NCBI GenBank assembly: GCA_003354055.1
Contig: PIVQ01000079.1
Location: 1-17,667 of the forward strand
Length of the DNA stretch: 17,667 nt
Direction: 5' to 3'
Origin: Desulfobacteraceae bacterium
GTDB taxonomy: Bacteria > Desulfobacterota > Desulfobacteria > Desulfobacterales > Desulfobacteraceae
The translations under genes and the position numbers were made by a program. A model generated the notes under the pieces. It worked only from the letters and a program-made list of their open reading frames with translations. It had not been told where the DNA came from and searched no databases. This document shows positions 1-9,201 of this stretch, one piece after another. Within the stretch, counting starts at the first letter, position 1; every line of letters starts with the position of its first letter.

Positions 1-918
1 TTTCAGATGCAGTTCAAGGGTTTCCACAAGATTCAGAGACATGGAAAATTTAGGATCAAAGGGATATTGCTCAACCAGGGCAAAGAGAAGAAAATCCGTC
101 ACGGTATTTTCAGGAATGGAAATATCTTGAAAATTATCCCTGTTCCGGGCAAGAATGCCGTCAGACATCGACGTTGAAGGTTCAGTCTTAAAACTGAAAT
201 TCCGGACCGGGCCTGAAAGGGTTTTGCCAGTTTCAATTGGGATGATCTGAACGGACAGGCGGTTAAGCGTCGTATCCTGATCGGGTCTGGTCATTGTTTT
301 CGTCCTGAACATCAGCCGGTTTTCTTCAGGCGGAGCAACCATAAAATCATGCGAAAAGCCTTGGTCGGAAGAATCCTCTTGGTCATCCAGGCGCAGGGCT
401 GCCAGAAACCCTGTGGCCCGGCCGTTAAGCTGAAATAAAAACCAGGTTGATGCATCCTCCGGCATGGGCGTGGCTTTACCCATGAGGAAGCGAATCTGAC
501 TCAGTCCGCTGATATGGATGAGCTGTTCAAGTTCCCTGTTCATTGGGGTCATGGAAGTGATCTGGCCCTGATTCCGGGAGACCGTTACCAGCACCTCACT
601 GCCCTCAGAAGGATAATAGTAGATCCGTCCACCCACTCCCGGATCCTGGGTATCCCAGTCCACTGAATAACAATGACCCTGAAACACACCCGGTATGTCC
701 GGCTCAAATCCGTGAACCAGACGAAATTCAACGGATTTCAATGTGGACCGATCAGTTGTTTCCAGCACCTTGACCCGGATAATCCGGGCCACGGCCTTTA
801 TCTCTGAGACCGCCACGGCGTTTACATAGTGTTCCGGCGGCATCACCGCAACAGCCGGGCTCATCCATCCGAAAGCAATCAAAAGCAATCCGATAACAGT
901 TGAAATCGTAACTTTCAT
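1..918 (-). CDS. Secreted protein of unknown function (3' end outside window)
   Basis: An open frame of 306 codons runs from ATG at 918 to the left edge without a stop, so the C-terminus is missing. The start is supported by AGGAGG six bases upstream. Residues 1-24 (MKVTISTVIGLLLIAFGWMS and on) form a typical signal peptide: Lys2, a hydrophobic core, then a likely cleavage near PAVA. No cysteine follows, so it is not an obvious lipoprotein. The mature part is mixed alpha/beta in character, with few cysteines and no motif I recognise. It lies 85 bases downstream of pbpC on the same strand and may be cotranscribed, so an exported or envelope role is plausible from context only. I do not recognise the family. 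Confidence 0.8.
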   Translation of the reverse strand, partial: MKVTISTVIGLLLIAFGWMSPAVAVMPPEHYVNAVAVSEIKAVARIIRVKVLETTDRSTLKSVEFRLVHGFEPDIPGVFQGHCYSVDWDTQDPGVGGRIYYYPSEGSEVLVTVSRNQGQITSMTPMNRELEQLIHISGLSQIRFLMGKATPMPEDASTWFLFQLNGRATGFLAALRLDDQEDSSDQGFSHDFMVAPPEENRLMFRTKTMTRPDQDTTLNRLSVQIIPIETGKTLSGPVRNFSFKTEPSTSMSDGILARNRDNFQDISIPENTVTDFLLFALVEQYPFDPKFSMSLNLVETLELHLK

Positions 919-1003
919 CTATGTCCTCCTGATTCTATATATGGCAGGGAATATAATAACAAAAAATACCAGTATGTTGATCTAAAGTAAAGCCTGGTTG
1001 CAA

Positions 1004-3427
1004 TCAAGGCTTTGGATCTATAACACGAAAGGATATCTGATCTGAATTACCGGTCTCATCCACAACGGCCAGTTGATAGGCACCGGGTTCAGGCATCTGC
1101 ATGGCAACAGGACGGGACTGAGACATAGTATTCAGGGGACTCCGGTTCAAAAACCAGTAAAGGTGTCCCCGGCCACCCAGAGCCTTCAGGGGAATACTTG
1201 TTCCTTTATCACCCGGCAGGCGGCTCAGGATACTCTGGTCCGACAGGGACACGATCCGTATCCGGGGGGCTGCCAAAGGGGCAAGGTCCGGGCATTGATC
1301 CGAGTCCTTAGGGATTATATTGGCTCTCCGCCACTGGGCGGGTATAAACGGTTCTGCCTGCCATGGCCACAGGGCAACTGATGATTTTTTAACACCGCCG
1401 CATCCGGGGCTGGCCCGCCTACCCTCTTTATCCACCCAGACCGTTCGGACAAGGGGGGCGGACAACCCGGATTCTCCGGTGAGGGTTGGAGGAATTCTGT
1501 GTTCCAGAATCCATGCCTTATGCCGCCGGGCACAGGCGCCGGCAGCCTTGTTTTTCATCCGGGACTCTGCCAGGCCTGACGGCCAGCAGATGCTTTCCCG
1601 AGTCACGGACCGGGGCATATCTACCTGCCCCGACGGCCGGTCAAGGCTTTCCAGAACCTGCGCCATCAGGGGAACGGCCGTCACTGCCCCGTATTGGCCG
1701 GGAGAGGGAGACCCGTCCGGCCTTCCGATCCATACCCCCACGATAAAATCGCCTTTTATCCCCAGGGCCCAGGCATCCCTGAATCCGTAACTGGTACCGG
1801 TTTTCCAGGCCACGGGGAAATCCCCGGACAACCGGGCAATGCCCTCTCTGCCAGGCAGGGGCCGGGAGAGAATCGTTCTGGTGATATAAGCAGCCCCGGG
1901 GCTCATGAGGTATCTTTCATTCAAAGGATCCGAGGGTCTGAGCCTGGGCCGGGCTGTAAGTCCTTTCCTTGCCAGGGCCGTATACAGGGTTACAAGGGAT
2001 TCCAGGCTGGTACCCACGCCGCCCAGAGCCATGGCCAGGTTTGGTTTTCCCACAAAACTGAATCGTGCACCGGCATGCTTGAGCCGGTCGTGAAACCGGG
2101 CAGGCCCATAGGCCCCGAGTACCTGGACAGCCGGCAGGTTCAGGGAGTCCTGAAGCGCCCTTGTCACTGTCACAGGCCCTGCAAACCCACCGGTAAAATT
2201 TCCGGGGTCATAGATTTTGCCGAACCTGGGCACATCCAGCAGCATGGAATGGGAATGGATAATGCCCTCATCTACAGCCAGGCCGTATACAAAAGGTTTA
2301 AGGGCAGACCCGGGTGACCGCAGGGCCCGGACCATATCCACATGGCCCAGGCGGGACCGGCTATAAAAATCCGCAGAGCCTGCATAGGCCCGAACCGCCA
2401 TGGTGGTGTGATTAACCACCAGGACCGCCCCGGACTGCTTTGGGGGCAGTGATGCTGTATAATTTTTGAGCAGCTCCGCCACATGGATCTGGAATTCATG
2501 GTCGATCAGTGAGGAAATCAGTCCTAAATCAGGATTTTTGGCCCTCAGACGTCGTGATACCAGAGGGGCGGTCCTTGGATTGGGAAACCGGTAGGCCATC
2601 ACCGGCTCCTGTTTTGCCGATTCAACACCCTCCAGAGGCCAAACCTTAAACCGTCCCAGTCGGTCAAGCACCTTATTTCTGGCCCCGGCTGCCCGGGTCG
2701 GGTGCCTGTCCGGCCGGAATCTGCTTGGGGCCTGGGGCAGCACTGCCAAAAGAGCGGCTTCGGCATGGGTGAGTTCCATGGCATCTTTGCCCAGCCAGGT
2801 ATAGGCTGCAGCCCTCACCCCTTCGATATTGGCCCCGAACGGGGCATGGGTAAGGTAAAGCCCTAAAATTTCATCTTTGGTTAAATGAAACTCCAACTGA
2901 AGTGCCCGGAACATCTGTAAGAATTTGCGGCTGAAACTGCGGCCGGAGGCCCGTCTTTTTTTTCCGTGGGAAGGTACATTCCCGCGGGAATGTACCGGGT
3001 TCGTATCCAGGATTCTGGCCACCTGCATGGTCAGGGTAGAGCCTCCGGATACGATCCGGCCCTGCTTCAGATTCTGGATCGCAGCCCGGACCAAGGCAAG
3101 GGGATTGATGCCCGGATGGTAGTAAAACCACTGGTCCTCATAGGCGAGAAGGGCCTCAAGGTAGAGGGGGGATACCTGATCCGGCCGGGCCGAAAACCGC
3201 CAGACCCCCCTGGTATCGGCAAACGCCCGCAAGGGGATCTGGTTCCGGTCCACCACCACTGTGGACACCGGCCGTCCTGACAGAGGCAGGGGGAAAGCCC
3301 GGTCCAAAACCAAACCCGTGATGATCCCCGTTATTAAGAGAACGGCAAGGGCCAGGCCTGCTCGTATGGCAGTACCAGTCCGGATATTTACATCCCCTGT
3401 TGTCTCAGGCATATCAACATTTCCCAC
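1004..3427 (-). CDS. pbpC: Penicillin-binding protein 1C (peptidoglycan glycosyltransferase/transpeptidase)
   Basis: Bifunctional murein synthase anchored in the inner membrane. A membrane segment lies at residues 22-42. The GT51 glycosyltransferase follows, with EDQWF (catalytic Glu97) and GGSTLTMQ at 128-135. The transpeptidase has S374-A-L-K377, S428-L-N430 and K542-T-G. The C-terminal part matches the PBP1C-specific domain, with ICWPSGL and a final beta-rich domain. At 807 residues it is a little longer than E. coli PBP1C (about 770). Part of the excess is a basic insert at about residues 145-162, between the RILD of GT51 and SRKFLQMFRALQLE. The frame opens with GTG directly after the stop of the upstream macroglobulin gene, which suggests translational coupling. 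ATG at 3412 is an alternative start with a weak GGGA upstream. The pbpC/alpha-2-macroglobulin pairing is a known conserved bacterial neighbourhood. Confidence 0.95.
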   Translation of the reverse strand: MGNVDMPETTGDVNIRTGTAIRAGLALAVLLITGIITGLVLDRAFPLPLSGRPVSTVVVDRNQIPLRAFADTRGVWRFSARPDQVSPLYLEALLAYEDQWFYYHPGINPLALVRAAIQNLKQGRIVSGGSTLTMQVARILDTNPVHSRGNVPSHGKKRRASGRSFSRKFLQMFRALQLEFHLTKDEILGLYLTHAPFGANIEGVRAAAYTWLGKDAMELTHAEAALLAVLPQAPSRFRPDRHPTRAAGARNKVLDRLGRFKVWPLEGVESAKQEPVMAYRFPNPRTAPLVSRRLRAKNPDLGLISSLIDHEFQIHVAELLKNYTASLPPKQSGAVLVVNHTTMAVRAYAGSADFYSRSRLGHVDMVRALRSPGSALKPFVYGLAVDEGIIHSHSMLLDVPRFGKIYDPGNFTGGFAGPVTVTRALQDSLNLPAVQVLGAYGPARFHDRLKHAGARFSFVGKPNLAMALGGVGTSLESLVTLYTALARKGLTARPRLRPSDPLNERYLMSPGAAYITRTILSRPLPGREGIARLSGDFPVAWKTGTSYGFRDAWALGIKGDFIVGVWIGRPDGSPSPGQYGAVTAVPLMAQVLESLDRPSGQVDMPRSVTRESICWPSGLAESRMKNKAAGACARRHKAWILEHRIPPTLTGESGLSAPLVRTVWVDKEGRRASPGCGGVKKSSVALWPWQAEPFIPAQWRRANIIPKDSDQCPDLAPLAAPRIRIVSLSDQSILSRLPGDKGTSIPLKALGGRGHLYWFLNRSPLNTMSQSRPVAMQMPEPGAYQLAVVDETGNSDQISFRVIDPKP
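2973..2996. repeat. Perfect 24-base palindrome inside pbpC
   Basis: The half-site GGTACATTCCCG is followed at once by its exact reverse complement. It encodes residues 144-152 of PBP1C, within an 18-residue insert that the E. coli protein lacks between the two conserved GT51 blocks. The reading frame is kept. I see no second copy in the window. It may be an in-frame palindromic element, a regulator site or chance; the exact symmetry and its position in an insert favour the first. Confidence 0.8.
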
Positions 3428-6400
3428 TTAGGGAGCTGTCACTTCCATTTGGTCGATGGTATTGCCGACTCCCCTGACATAGGGGCGGTACATATCTTCC
3501 ACCAGGGGAGAGGGCACCTTGAAGACACCCGGGCTGACCACCCTCACCGGATAGAAAATCCTGCAGGTCTGACGGCGGCGGATATCCAGGGCTGCCACAA
3601 ACCGGTCGTCACGGTATTCGGTATGGACGGTGGTGTAGCCATGCTGCCAGTCTTCAATTGTCTTTTTATCAACGACAATATCATCGATGAGAAAGGACCC
3701 GGATACATTGGGATCTTCCAGCTCCACCCCGGCAGGCACCATATCCACCACCAGGGCATGGGGCATCCGTTTTTCCGGTTTGACCTTCAGCTCCACGATG
3801 ATCCGGTCCCCTGATTTCACCTTAGAGACATCCATGGGGCTGCCCCCGGCATCCAGGAACCTTCGGGAGATAGCAACCCCCTGATCACTGGGGGCGGGTT
3901 TTGCATTGGGGTATCCGGCAAGTACGACATTTACATAAAGATCGGTTTTACCGGTGTTTTTAATTTCAAAACCCTTAGCGGCCACCCCTCTGGTAAATAT
4001 GGCCTGGCCAGGCGCAGATCCTGATATTTCATCCTTTTGGCCGCCGACAATCATATCGGCCTGCCAGGGAGAGCCTGCGGCCGCAAGTTTGGCCGTTCCT
4101 GCCATGACAAGAGCATTGCGCTCCTGGGTGGACAGCCACTCCCGGTCTGCCAGGACCGCATCAAGTTCATGGAGAAAAAGGGCCTTGTTTCTGTACTCCG
4201 GAAAATAGGTGGCCAGATAGTAATAGGATGCGGCAAAATCCCGGACATCGGATCCGTAATCACCTACATAGATGTTCGTTTCCCGCTGGGTTTTTATGGC
4301 CAGATCAAAGGCCTTGACCGCGGTGTGACGGTCTCCGGCAAGGCTTAAAGCGGCCCCGGCCTGCACGAGGCTTAAGGGGCCTTTGGCGTATTTATCCGCA
4401 TAGGAAAATACAGACCGGGCATCCGAAAGGCTCAGGGACTGAATTCTTGCCAGGACAAAGGCGGCATAGGCTCTGACAGCAGCCTTGTAGGCATTCCGTT
4501 TCACATACCCCCGGTAGGGAATGCTGTTGGGCCTGCGGGTATAGACCATCAGCCGTTCCATGGTCTTTTTGACCGCAGACTCCGGCACCTCATAGCCCGC
4601 ATCATGGGCATTGATGAAAAAATGGGCGGCATAGGCGGTAAGCCAGGCACTTTCCGGGCTTGAACTGCTCCAGAGGCCGAATCCACCCGAGCTTTTCTGC
4701 TTTTCCAGCAGCCGCTGGATGCCGAGAGATATCTTAATTTTCTTCTCTTCTGCCGATCCGGTCTTAAGACCCAGGGCTGAGAAATCGTCCCCGGACAGAA
4801 GCACATGGGGAAACAGGCCTGAGACGGTCTGTTCCAGACATCCGTAGGGATAGGCAAAAAGCCGGCTCACATGGTCGGACAAATTGATGGGCGGCTCCGT
4901 GCCAAGCCCGGCCTGGACATTGACGGTATCGGCCACAAGGCCGTTGAGCACCTTTGGATCCAGACGGAATACACCACCCGGTGCCACCTGTTTTTTCAAG
5001 ATCTGTGTCATGGGCGGATAGGCAGGACGGGTTTCGATAAACCAGTTTTTCACAAGTTCTCTTACCTCGTTGTTAACCTTTATGCCCTTTATCCGGCAGG
5101 TGATGTTTGCCCGGCCAGGTTTCATGCCGGCAGACATGGGAAGCCGAACAAGAGTCTTGGCTCCGGGGTCCAGGGTCAGGGTACGGGAGAGTTCTCCCTC
5201 AATGCGCACCGGACCAAAGACCTCGGTCTCCAGGGTAAGGGTCTGGACGGTATCCGTGAGATTGTGGAGATCCAGAAGCAGTTCCCCTTTGTCACCACCG
5301 GCCAGAAACCTGGGCATGGTGGCCTGAACCACCAGGGGGGAGGCCAGGATCATTTCCCGATCATCCGCACCAAAATCCCGTTCCGTATGGGCCACTGCCA
5401 TCAGGCGAAGGCTGCCGTCAAAATCAGGGATATCCAGTTCAAAGATCGCCTGTCCCTTATCATCGGTCTTTACGGCCTGCAGGTGTTTGGCCACAATCTG
5501 CACATCCGTGGACGGCCGGTCTCCGCCGCGGGTCAGGGACGGGGCATCACCGCCGAACCGTTGCCGGGCGTATGCACCCTTATTGGCCTCAATCAGTCTC
5601 TGGTAGACATCCTGGAGCTGCACCCCGTATTCACGGGACTGGAAAAAATAATCAAAGGGGGACGGGGTGTCAAATCCGGTGAGGTTGAGAATCCCCACAT
5701 CCACGGCAGCCAGGGTGACCCAGGCGTTTGCAGGGGTTTTGCCGCCGGCGGTTGTCAGGGTCACCGGCACCTGAATCTTTTGATTGGGCTCTGTCTTATC
5801 CGGTGCCTGGATATACAGTGCCAGCCGCCTGTCCGTTCTGTCCAGAGGCAGCGCAATAAGCCCCACAGACCGCTTAGGCAGATTGGCTGTCCGGCTCTCT
5901 CCCGGGCGAATCACCAGGGCAGAGACATAGAGGTCGTGACGCTGCCAGGCCGGATCGATTTTAATCTCAAAGGTCTTGCCTTCGGCAGGCAGGGTTATGG
6001 GAAGGGTCAGAAGATTTTTATCTCCATCCACAAACAGATATCCCCTGCCGCCTTCAGGCGCTTTTACCGTGATCCCGGCCCTATCCCCCGCCTTATAGGC
6101 AGGTTTATCCAGGGAAAGGTCCACCCGGTCAGGGCGATTCATGGCAGACTGTCCGCGGGACTCCGGCCGCCATCCTGCCCAGATCTCATAGGCTGAGACC
6201 ATCCCGATATCCGGATGGAAAATCTCAAGCCGGTATCCCCCCCATTTGACAGGAATTTTTACTCTGCCGCTGCCGTTGGCAGGGATATCCAGAATCATGT
6301 GATCCACGGGATAAAACTGGCTGTTGGATCCCCAATGCCACTCCCCGTTTTTAAACTCCCAATAGTACTCCCGATGCTCCCGGATCACCGTGGCCTCAAG

Positions 6401-8278
6401 CCCGATTGCAGAAATACGCTCTCCTTGAGTATCCGTAAAAATCACCTCAAACTCTGCCATGCTGTCGTTTGCGACCTGGCCCGGATCCTCTTCCGTGGCG
6501 GTGAGATTTCTGATGCCGACCAGTGCAGGCGCCGGCCAGACTTGCCAGGACCGGTTTCTGACCACGGGCCTGCCGCCGGAATCGTAGAGGCTGACGTTGG
6601 CCGTGACCCAATGGGGGGAGGTGACGTCTCTCCAGCGGGTTTCAACGGGAATGGTTCCGTGGCCCGTATCATCCAGCTTGATGTCGTCCGTGGTAAACGA
6701 AGTATTGACCAGAGAATTTATATTGCCGAATTCATATCCCGGCCATTTATCCTTGAACAGCTCCCGAGCCGGTTTAACATGCACCAGGGCATTGGCCCGG
6801 CTGCCGGCGGCAGGTGCGCCGTAGAGGAAATCCCCCTGAAGATCAATCTCAAGAGGCTGGTCAGGACTAATAATCTTCTGATCATCATCGCCCTCGATGG
6901 TAAGCTTCATCCGTTCCGGAAGAAACTCGGACACCAGAAAATTATAATCGGCCAGTTGCCCGGCCCCATGGGTAAACGCCACCCGCCATTTTCCGGTCAG
7001 GGCATTGCCAGGCAGCTGGAAATCGGCATAAAAATGATTCTGGGGACCGGGTTTCCAGGTAAACTCCCGGATCATGCGGCCGTCCGGCTGAACCACCTTT
7101 GCCCGGATGGGTACCCCGGGTGTCATAGCGCCGTCCTGGTTCCTAAGGATACCGTCCATATACACTGTCTCACCCGGCCGGTAGATATCCCTGGGACCGT
7201 AAACAAACAGATCCACAGGCCGGTACGGGACTGTACCCATTTTAAATTCAGACAGATCCAGGGCGGGCACATCCATGGGCAAAAGACTGATATGGTCGCC
7301 GCGGGTTACTGATACCAGGGAGAGATTTTCAAAATGCCCGGGAACGGTTGCCTTTCCCCTGCCGTCTGTAGGTTTGGCAAACAAGGAGTTCCCTTTCTTA
7401 TCAAAGCCCTCAACCCTTGCACTTCTCACAGGATCAGCCGTTTCCAGACTCTGGACATAAAAATCCAGTCCCTGGCCGTACACCCGGGCATGGACACCCA
7501 GGTCTGAGATGGTGAACCAGGTGCTGTTATACCCGTATTCATAAATACCTGCCCCCTTGAGCACGGCAAAATAAATCCCCGGGGTCTTCAGCTCCTTGAT
7601 ATGGGTAATCGGGATGTTGACCTGGGTGCGAAGGTCCCTTTTGATGTCCAGGTCCCAGCGGCCGGAATAGACCAGATCTGCAATCTTGGCCAAATCCCGG
7701 CTCTGGTAGTAGTAAAAATAATCATTGGACCAGAAACTTTCCTTGAACTCCCCGACCATTCCGGGCTTGATCCTGAAAAAATCAATATCTGCCTGCTTGA
7801 TGTTCAGACTGTCCACGGGCAGGCCACGGGTCAGTTTGGACGCCAGGATAAATCCCCGGCTGCCGAATACGATCATGGGCGTGGCCGACCGGGTGGTAAT
7901 CTCATATACCACCTCATCCGGCAGGGTGTCCCCGGCTTCGGCCTTCAGCCCCTTGGCAATCCGGATTTTATAGGTGGTGTCCGGTTCAACATGGGAAAAA
8001 TAGACAACCTGCGGATCTTCAGCCAGAATCCATGCTCCTTCCACAGCCTCACCCTCGCCGGAACTTAGGCGCAAATATGGAGACAGATCCTGTTTGGGAT
8101 CCAAAGCCTTTGAAAAGGTTACGGCCAGGGCATTTTCACCGTCCACGGTCTGCTGCCCTGCAAACCTCGCCTCAAAGCTGTTTTCAAGTTCCTCACCCAG
8201 TACCGGACCCAGGCCCGGGGATAATAGTATTGAAAAAATAAGAACCAAAAACACAAGGACCGGTCGAAGGGATGTCAT
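3428..8278 (-). CDS. Bacterial alpha-2-macroglobulin family protein with thioester (YfhM-like)
   Basis: A periplasmic protein of 1616 residues, thought to trap attacking proteases through a bait region and a reactive thioester. A frame extending to 8389 exists, but ATG at 8278 is preferred: AAAGGA lies seven bases upstream, and a clear signal peptide (MTSLRPVLVFLVLIFSILLS) begins there. Order of parts: an N-terminal Ig-like domain; MG2-type motif (YRPGETVYMDG) near residue 360; further MG domains; bait-region domain from about 715; the family core around 960 (LRLMAVAHTERDFG); thioester domain with YPYGCLEQ, Cys1147; C-terminal domain with YRPYVRGVG. The CLEQ motif is intact, as in E. coli YfhM and unlike thioester-less YfaS. 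No lipobox cysteine follows the signal peptide, so it may be soluble rather than membrane-anchored. It is the first gene of an operon with pbpC. Confidence 0.93.
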   Translation of the reverse strand: MTSLRPVLVFLVLIFSILLSPGLGPVLGEELENSFEARFAGQQTVDGENALAVTFSKALDPKQDLSPYLRLSSGEGEAVEGAWILAEDPQVVYFSHVEPDTTYKIRIAKGLKAEAGDTLPDEVVYEITTRSATPMIVFGSRGFILASKLTRGLPVDSLNIKQADIDFFRIKPGMVGEFKESFWSNDYFYYYQSRDLAKIADLVYSGRWDLDIKRDLRTQVNIPITHIKELKTPGIYFAVLKGAGIYEYGYNSTWFTISDLGVHARVYGQGLDFYVQSLETADPVRSARVEGFDKKGNSLFAKPTDGRGKATVPGHFENLSLVSVTRGDHISLLPMDVPALDLSEFKMGTVPYRPVDLFVYGPRDIYRPGETVYMDGILRNQDGAMTPGVPIRAKVVQPDGRMIREFTWKPGPQNHFYADFQLPGNALTGKWRVAFTHGAGQLADYNFLVSEFLPERMKLTIEGDDDQKIISPDQPLEIDLQGDFLYGAPAAGSRANALVHVKPARELFKDKWPGYEFGNINSLVNTSFTTDDIKLDDTGHGTIPVETRWRDVTSPHWVTANVSLYDSGGRPVVRNRSWQVWPAPALVGIRNLTATEEDPGQVANDSMAEFEVIFTDTQGERISAIGLEATVIREHREYYWEFKNGEWHWGSNSQFYPVDHMILDIPANGSGRVKIPVKWGGYRLEIFHPDIGMVSAYEIWAGWRPESRGQSAMNRPDRVDLSLDKPAYKAGDRAGITVKAPEGGRGYLFVDGDKNLLTLPITLPAEGKTFEIKIDPAWQRHDLYVSALVIRPGESRTANLPKRSVGLIALPLDRTDRRLALYIQAPDKTEPNQKIQVPVTLTTAGGKTPANAWVTLAAVDVGILNLTGFDTPSPFDYFFQSREYGVQLQDVYQRLIEANKGAYARQRFGGDAPSLTRGGDRPSTDVQIVAKHLQAVKTDDKGQAIFELDIPDFDGSLRLMAVAHTERDFGADDREMILASPLVVQATMPRFLAGGDKGELLLDLHNLTDTVQTLTLETEVFGPVRIEGELSRTLTLDPGAKTLVRLPMSAGMKPGRANITCRIKGIKVNNEVRELVKNWFIETRPAYPPMTQILKKQVAPGGVFRLDPKVLNGLVADTVNVQAGLGTEPPINLSDHVSRLFAYPYGCLEQTVSGLFPHVLLSGDDFSALGLKTGSAEEKKIKISLGIQRLLEKQKSSGGFGLWSSSSPESAWLTAYAAHFFINAHDAGYEVPESAVKKTMERLMVYTRRPNSIPYRGYVKRNAYKAAVRAYAAFVLARIQSLSLSDARSVFSYADKYAKGPLSLVQAGAALSLAGDRHTAVKAFDLAIKTQRETNIYVGDYGSDVRDFAASYYYLATYFPEYRNKALFLHELDAVLADREWLSTQERNALVMAGTAKLAAAGSPWQADMIVGGQKDEISGSAPGQAIFTRGVAAKGFEIKNTGKTDLYVNVVLAGYPNAKPAPSDQGVAISRRFLDAGGSPMDVSKVKSGDRIIVELKVKPEKRMPHALVVDMVPAGVELEDPNVSGSFLIDDIVVDKKTIEDWQHGYTTVHTEYRDDRFVAALDIRRRQTCRIFYPVRVVSPGVFKVPSPLVEDMYRPYVRGVGNTIDQMEVTAP

Positions 8279-8302
8279 GATAGTATCCTTTGAATATTCA
8301 GT

Positions 8303-8339
8303 TAATCCCGGCGGTAATTCCGGCGGGTAATCCCCGGCG
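8303..8339. repeat. Three tandem 12-13-base repeats in the macroglobulin leader
   Basis: On the plus strand the units are TAATCCCGGCGG (8303-8314), TAATTCCGGCGGG (8315-8327) and TAATCCCCGGCG (8328-8339). They lie in the untranslated leader of the macroglobulin gene, about 13 bases upstream of its Shine-Dalgarno sequence. The phase is close to one DNA helical turn, so they could be an iterated protein site. That role is inference. Confidence 0.6.
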
Positions 8340-8376
8340 TCGGGGTAAAGATGATCCAGTAGTTTACCCCTAGCCG
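8335..8376 (-). promoter_or_regulatory. Hairpin in macroglobulin leader, possible regulatory element
   Basis: GGGGTAAA (8342-8349) and TTTACCCC (8363-8370) are exact inverted repeats around a 13-base loop. An outer CGGC/GCCG pair (8335-8338 and 8373-8376) extends the stem past a small internal loop. No T-tract follows on either strand, so it is not a simple terminator. It overlaps the last tandem repeat and could be an operator or an RNA structure affecting translation. I could not place a convincing promoter upstream of it in 8377-8548; that stretch is AT-rich with no clear pair of boxes. Confidence 0.45.
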
Positions 8377-8548
8377 GGCCTGATTTCAATATGGGAGCTG
8401 AATTTTAGTTAAAAAAAAGGGGCATCCTGGCAAACTTAGGAATCGTTACAAAATAACTTGATCTAAATTGTTTCCCAAAACCCTTAAAAACTGCTTAAAG
8501 CGGCGGGTATTTTGAAAACAAAAAATCAAGTAATTCTGGAGCCGATCC

Positions 8549-9172
8549 TTACAGCTTCTTCAAGGCACGTTCCATGTTTTCCCTGGCCCGGGATTCAAAT
8601 CGTTCCCGGAAATCCTTAGTTTCAAATAGCCGGTCTGCCTTAAGGAAAGACAAAAGCACATCTGTTCGCCCCTTCTTATATGCATCATCGGAAATTAAGG
8701 CATATTCTTTTCTGATACAGGTCTCATAAATACCGTACCGCTCCGCATCAGCCCCAAGAATGGCCAGATCCATATCCATGAGATACTTTTCATCATCTGT
8801 TACAGGTTTTGACGGGTGCTTTGTCAGAAGTATTAAATAAGCGATCTTCCGGAGCTTATCTGATGCCAGGCCGATGCGACCGAAGAATTCCGCCGCAGCC
8901 ACCGCACTCATCTCTTCATTATACCCTTTATCGGTCTCATAAATAACATCATGGAACCAAATGGCCGCCTCAACACAGAACCGGTCCTGTATGCCGTCAC
9001 CGATCTCATCCAGCAGGGTCAGACAGTCGCAGACATGCTGCAGGGTATGATAATAGCGGTGAGATTCCGAATATCCGACGGAAAGATCCTGAAATCCCTT
9101 CTTCAGAACAGCCGGATCAGCCATTGATGCAAAGCACTCAAACCATCTTTTTTCCAGATTATCAATTTCCAT
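8549..9172 (-). CDS. HD-domain metal-dependent phosphohydrolase (COG4339-like)
   Basis: A 207-residue protein of the HD superfamily, whose members hydrolyse phosphate bonds using bound metal. Visible motifs are RYYHTLQH (His42, His46), AIWFHDVIY (His74-Asp75) and MDMDLAILG (Asp133/Asp135), the arrangement of the predicted COG4339 hydrolases. The natural substrate of this group is not known to me, and this copy gives no further hint. Start ATG at 9172 has GGGAGG five bases upstream. It follows the nitrilase gene after 29 bases on the same strand, so the two are probably cotranscribed. No signal peptide is visible, so the protein is cytoplasmic. Confidence 0.85.
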   Translation of the reverse strand: MEIDNLEKRWFECFASMADPAVLKKGFQDLSVGYSESHRYYHTLQHVCDCLTLLDEIGDGIQDRFCVEAAIWFHDVIYETDKGYNEEMSAVAAAEFFGRIGLASDKLRKIAYLILLTKHPSKPVTDDEKYLMDMDLAILGADAERYGIYETCIRKEYALISDDAYKKGRTDVLLSFLKADRLFETKDFRERFESRARENMERALKKL

Positions 9173-9201
9173 ACTGTCCTCCCATTCTTATATTATTTGA
9201 T

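Noticed and set aside
4871..6196. Long plus-strand open frame (441 codons) opposite the macroglobulin gene
   Set aside because: It is antisense to a well-supported gene of high GC; the product is rich in Gly/His/Arg without any domain pattern and no ribosome site decides a start. The same holds for 6215-7312.
8279..8389. N-terminal extension of the macroglobulin gene
   Set aside because: It would place 37 residues before a clear signal peptide and covers the leader repeats and hairpin; ATG 8278 has a good ribosome site.
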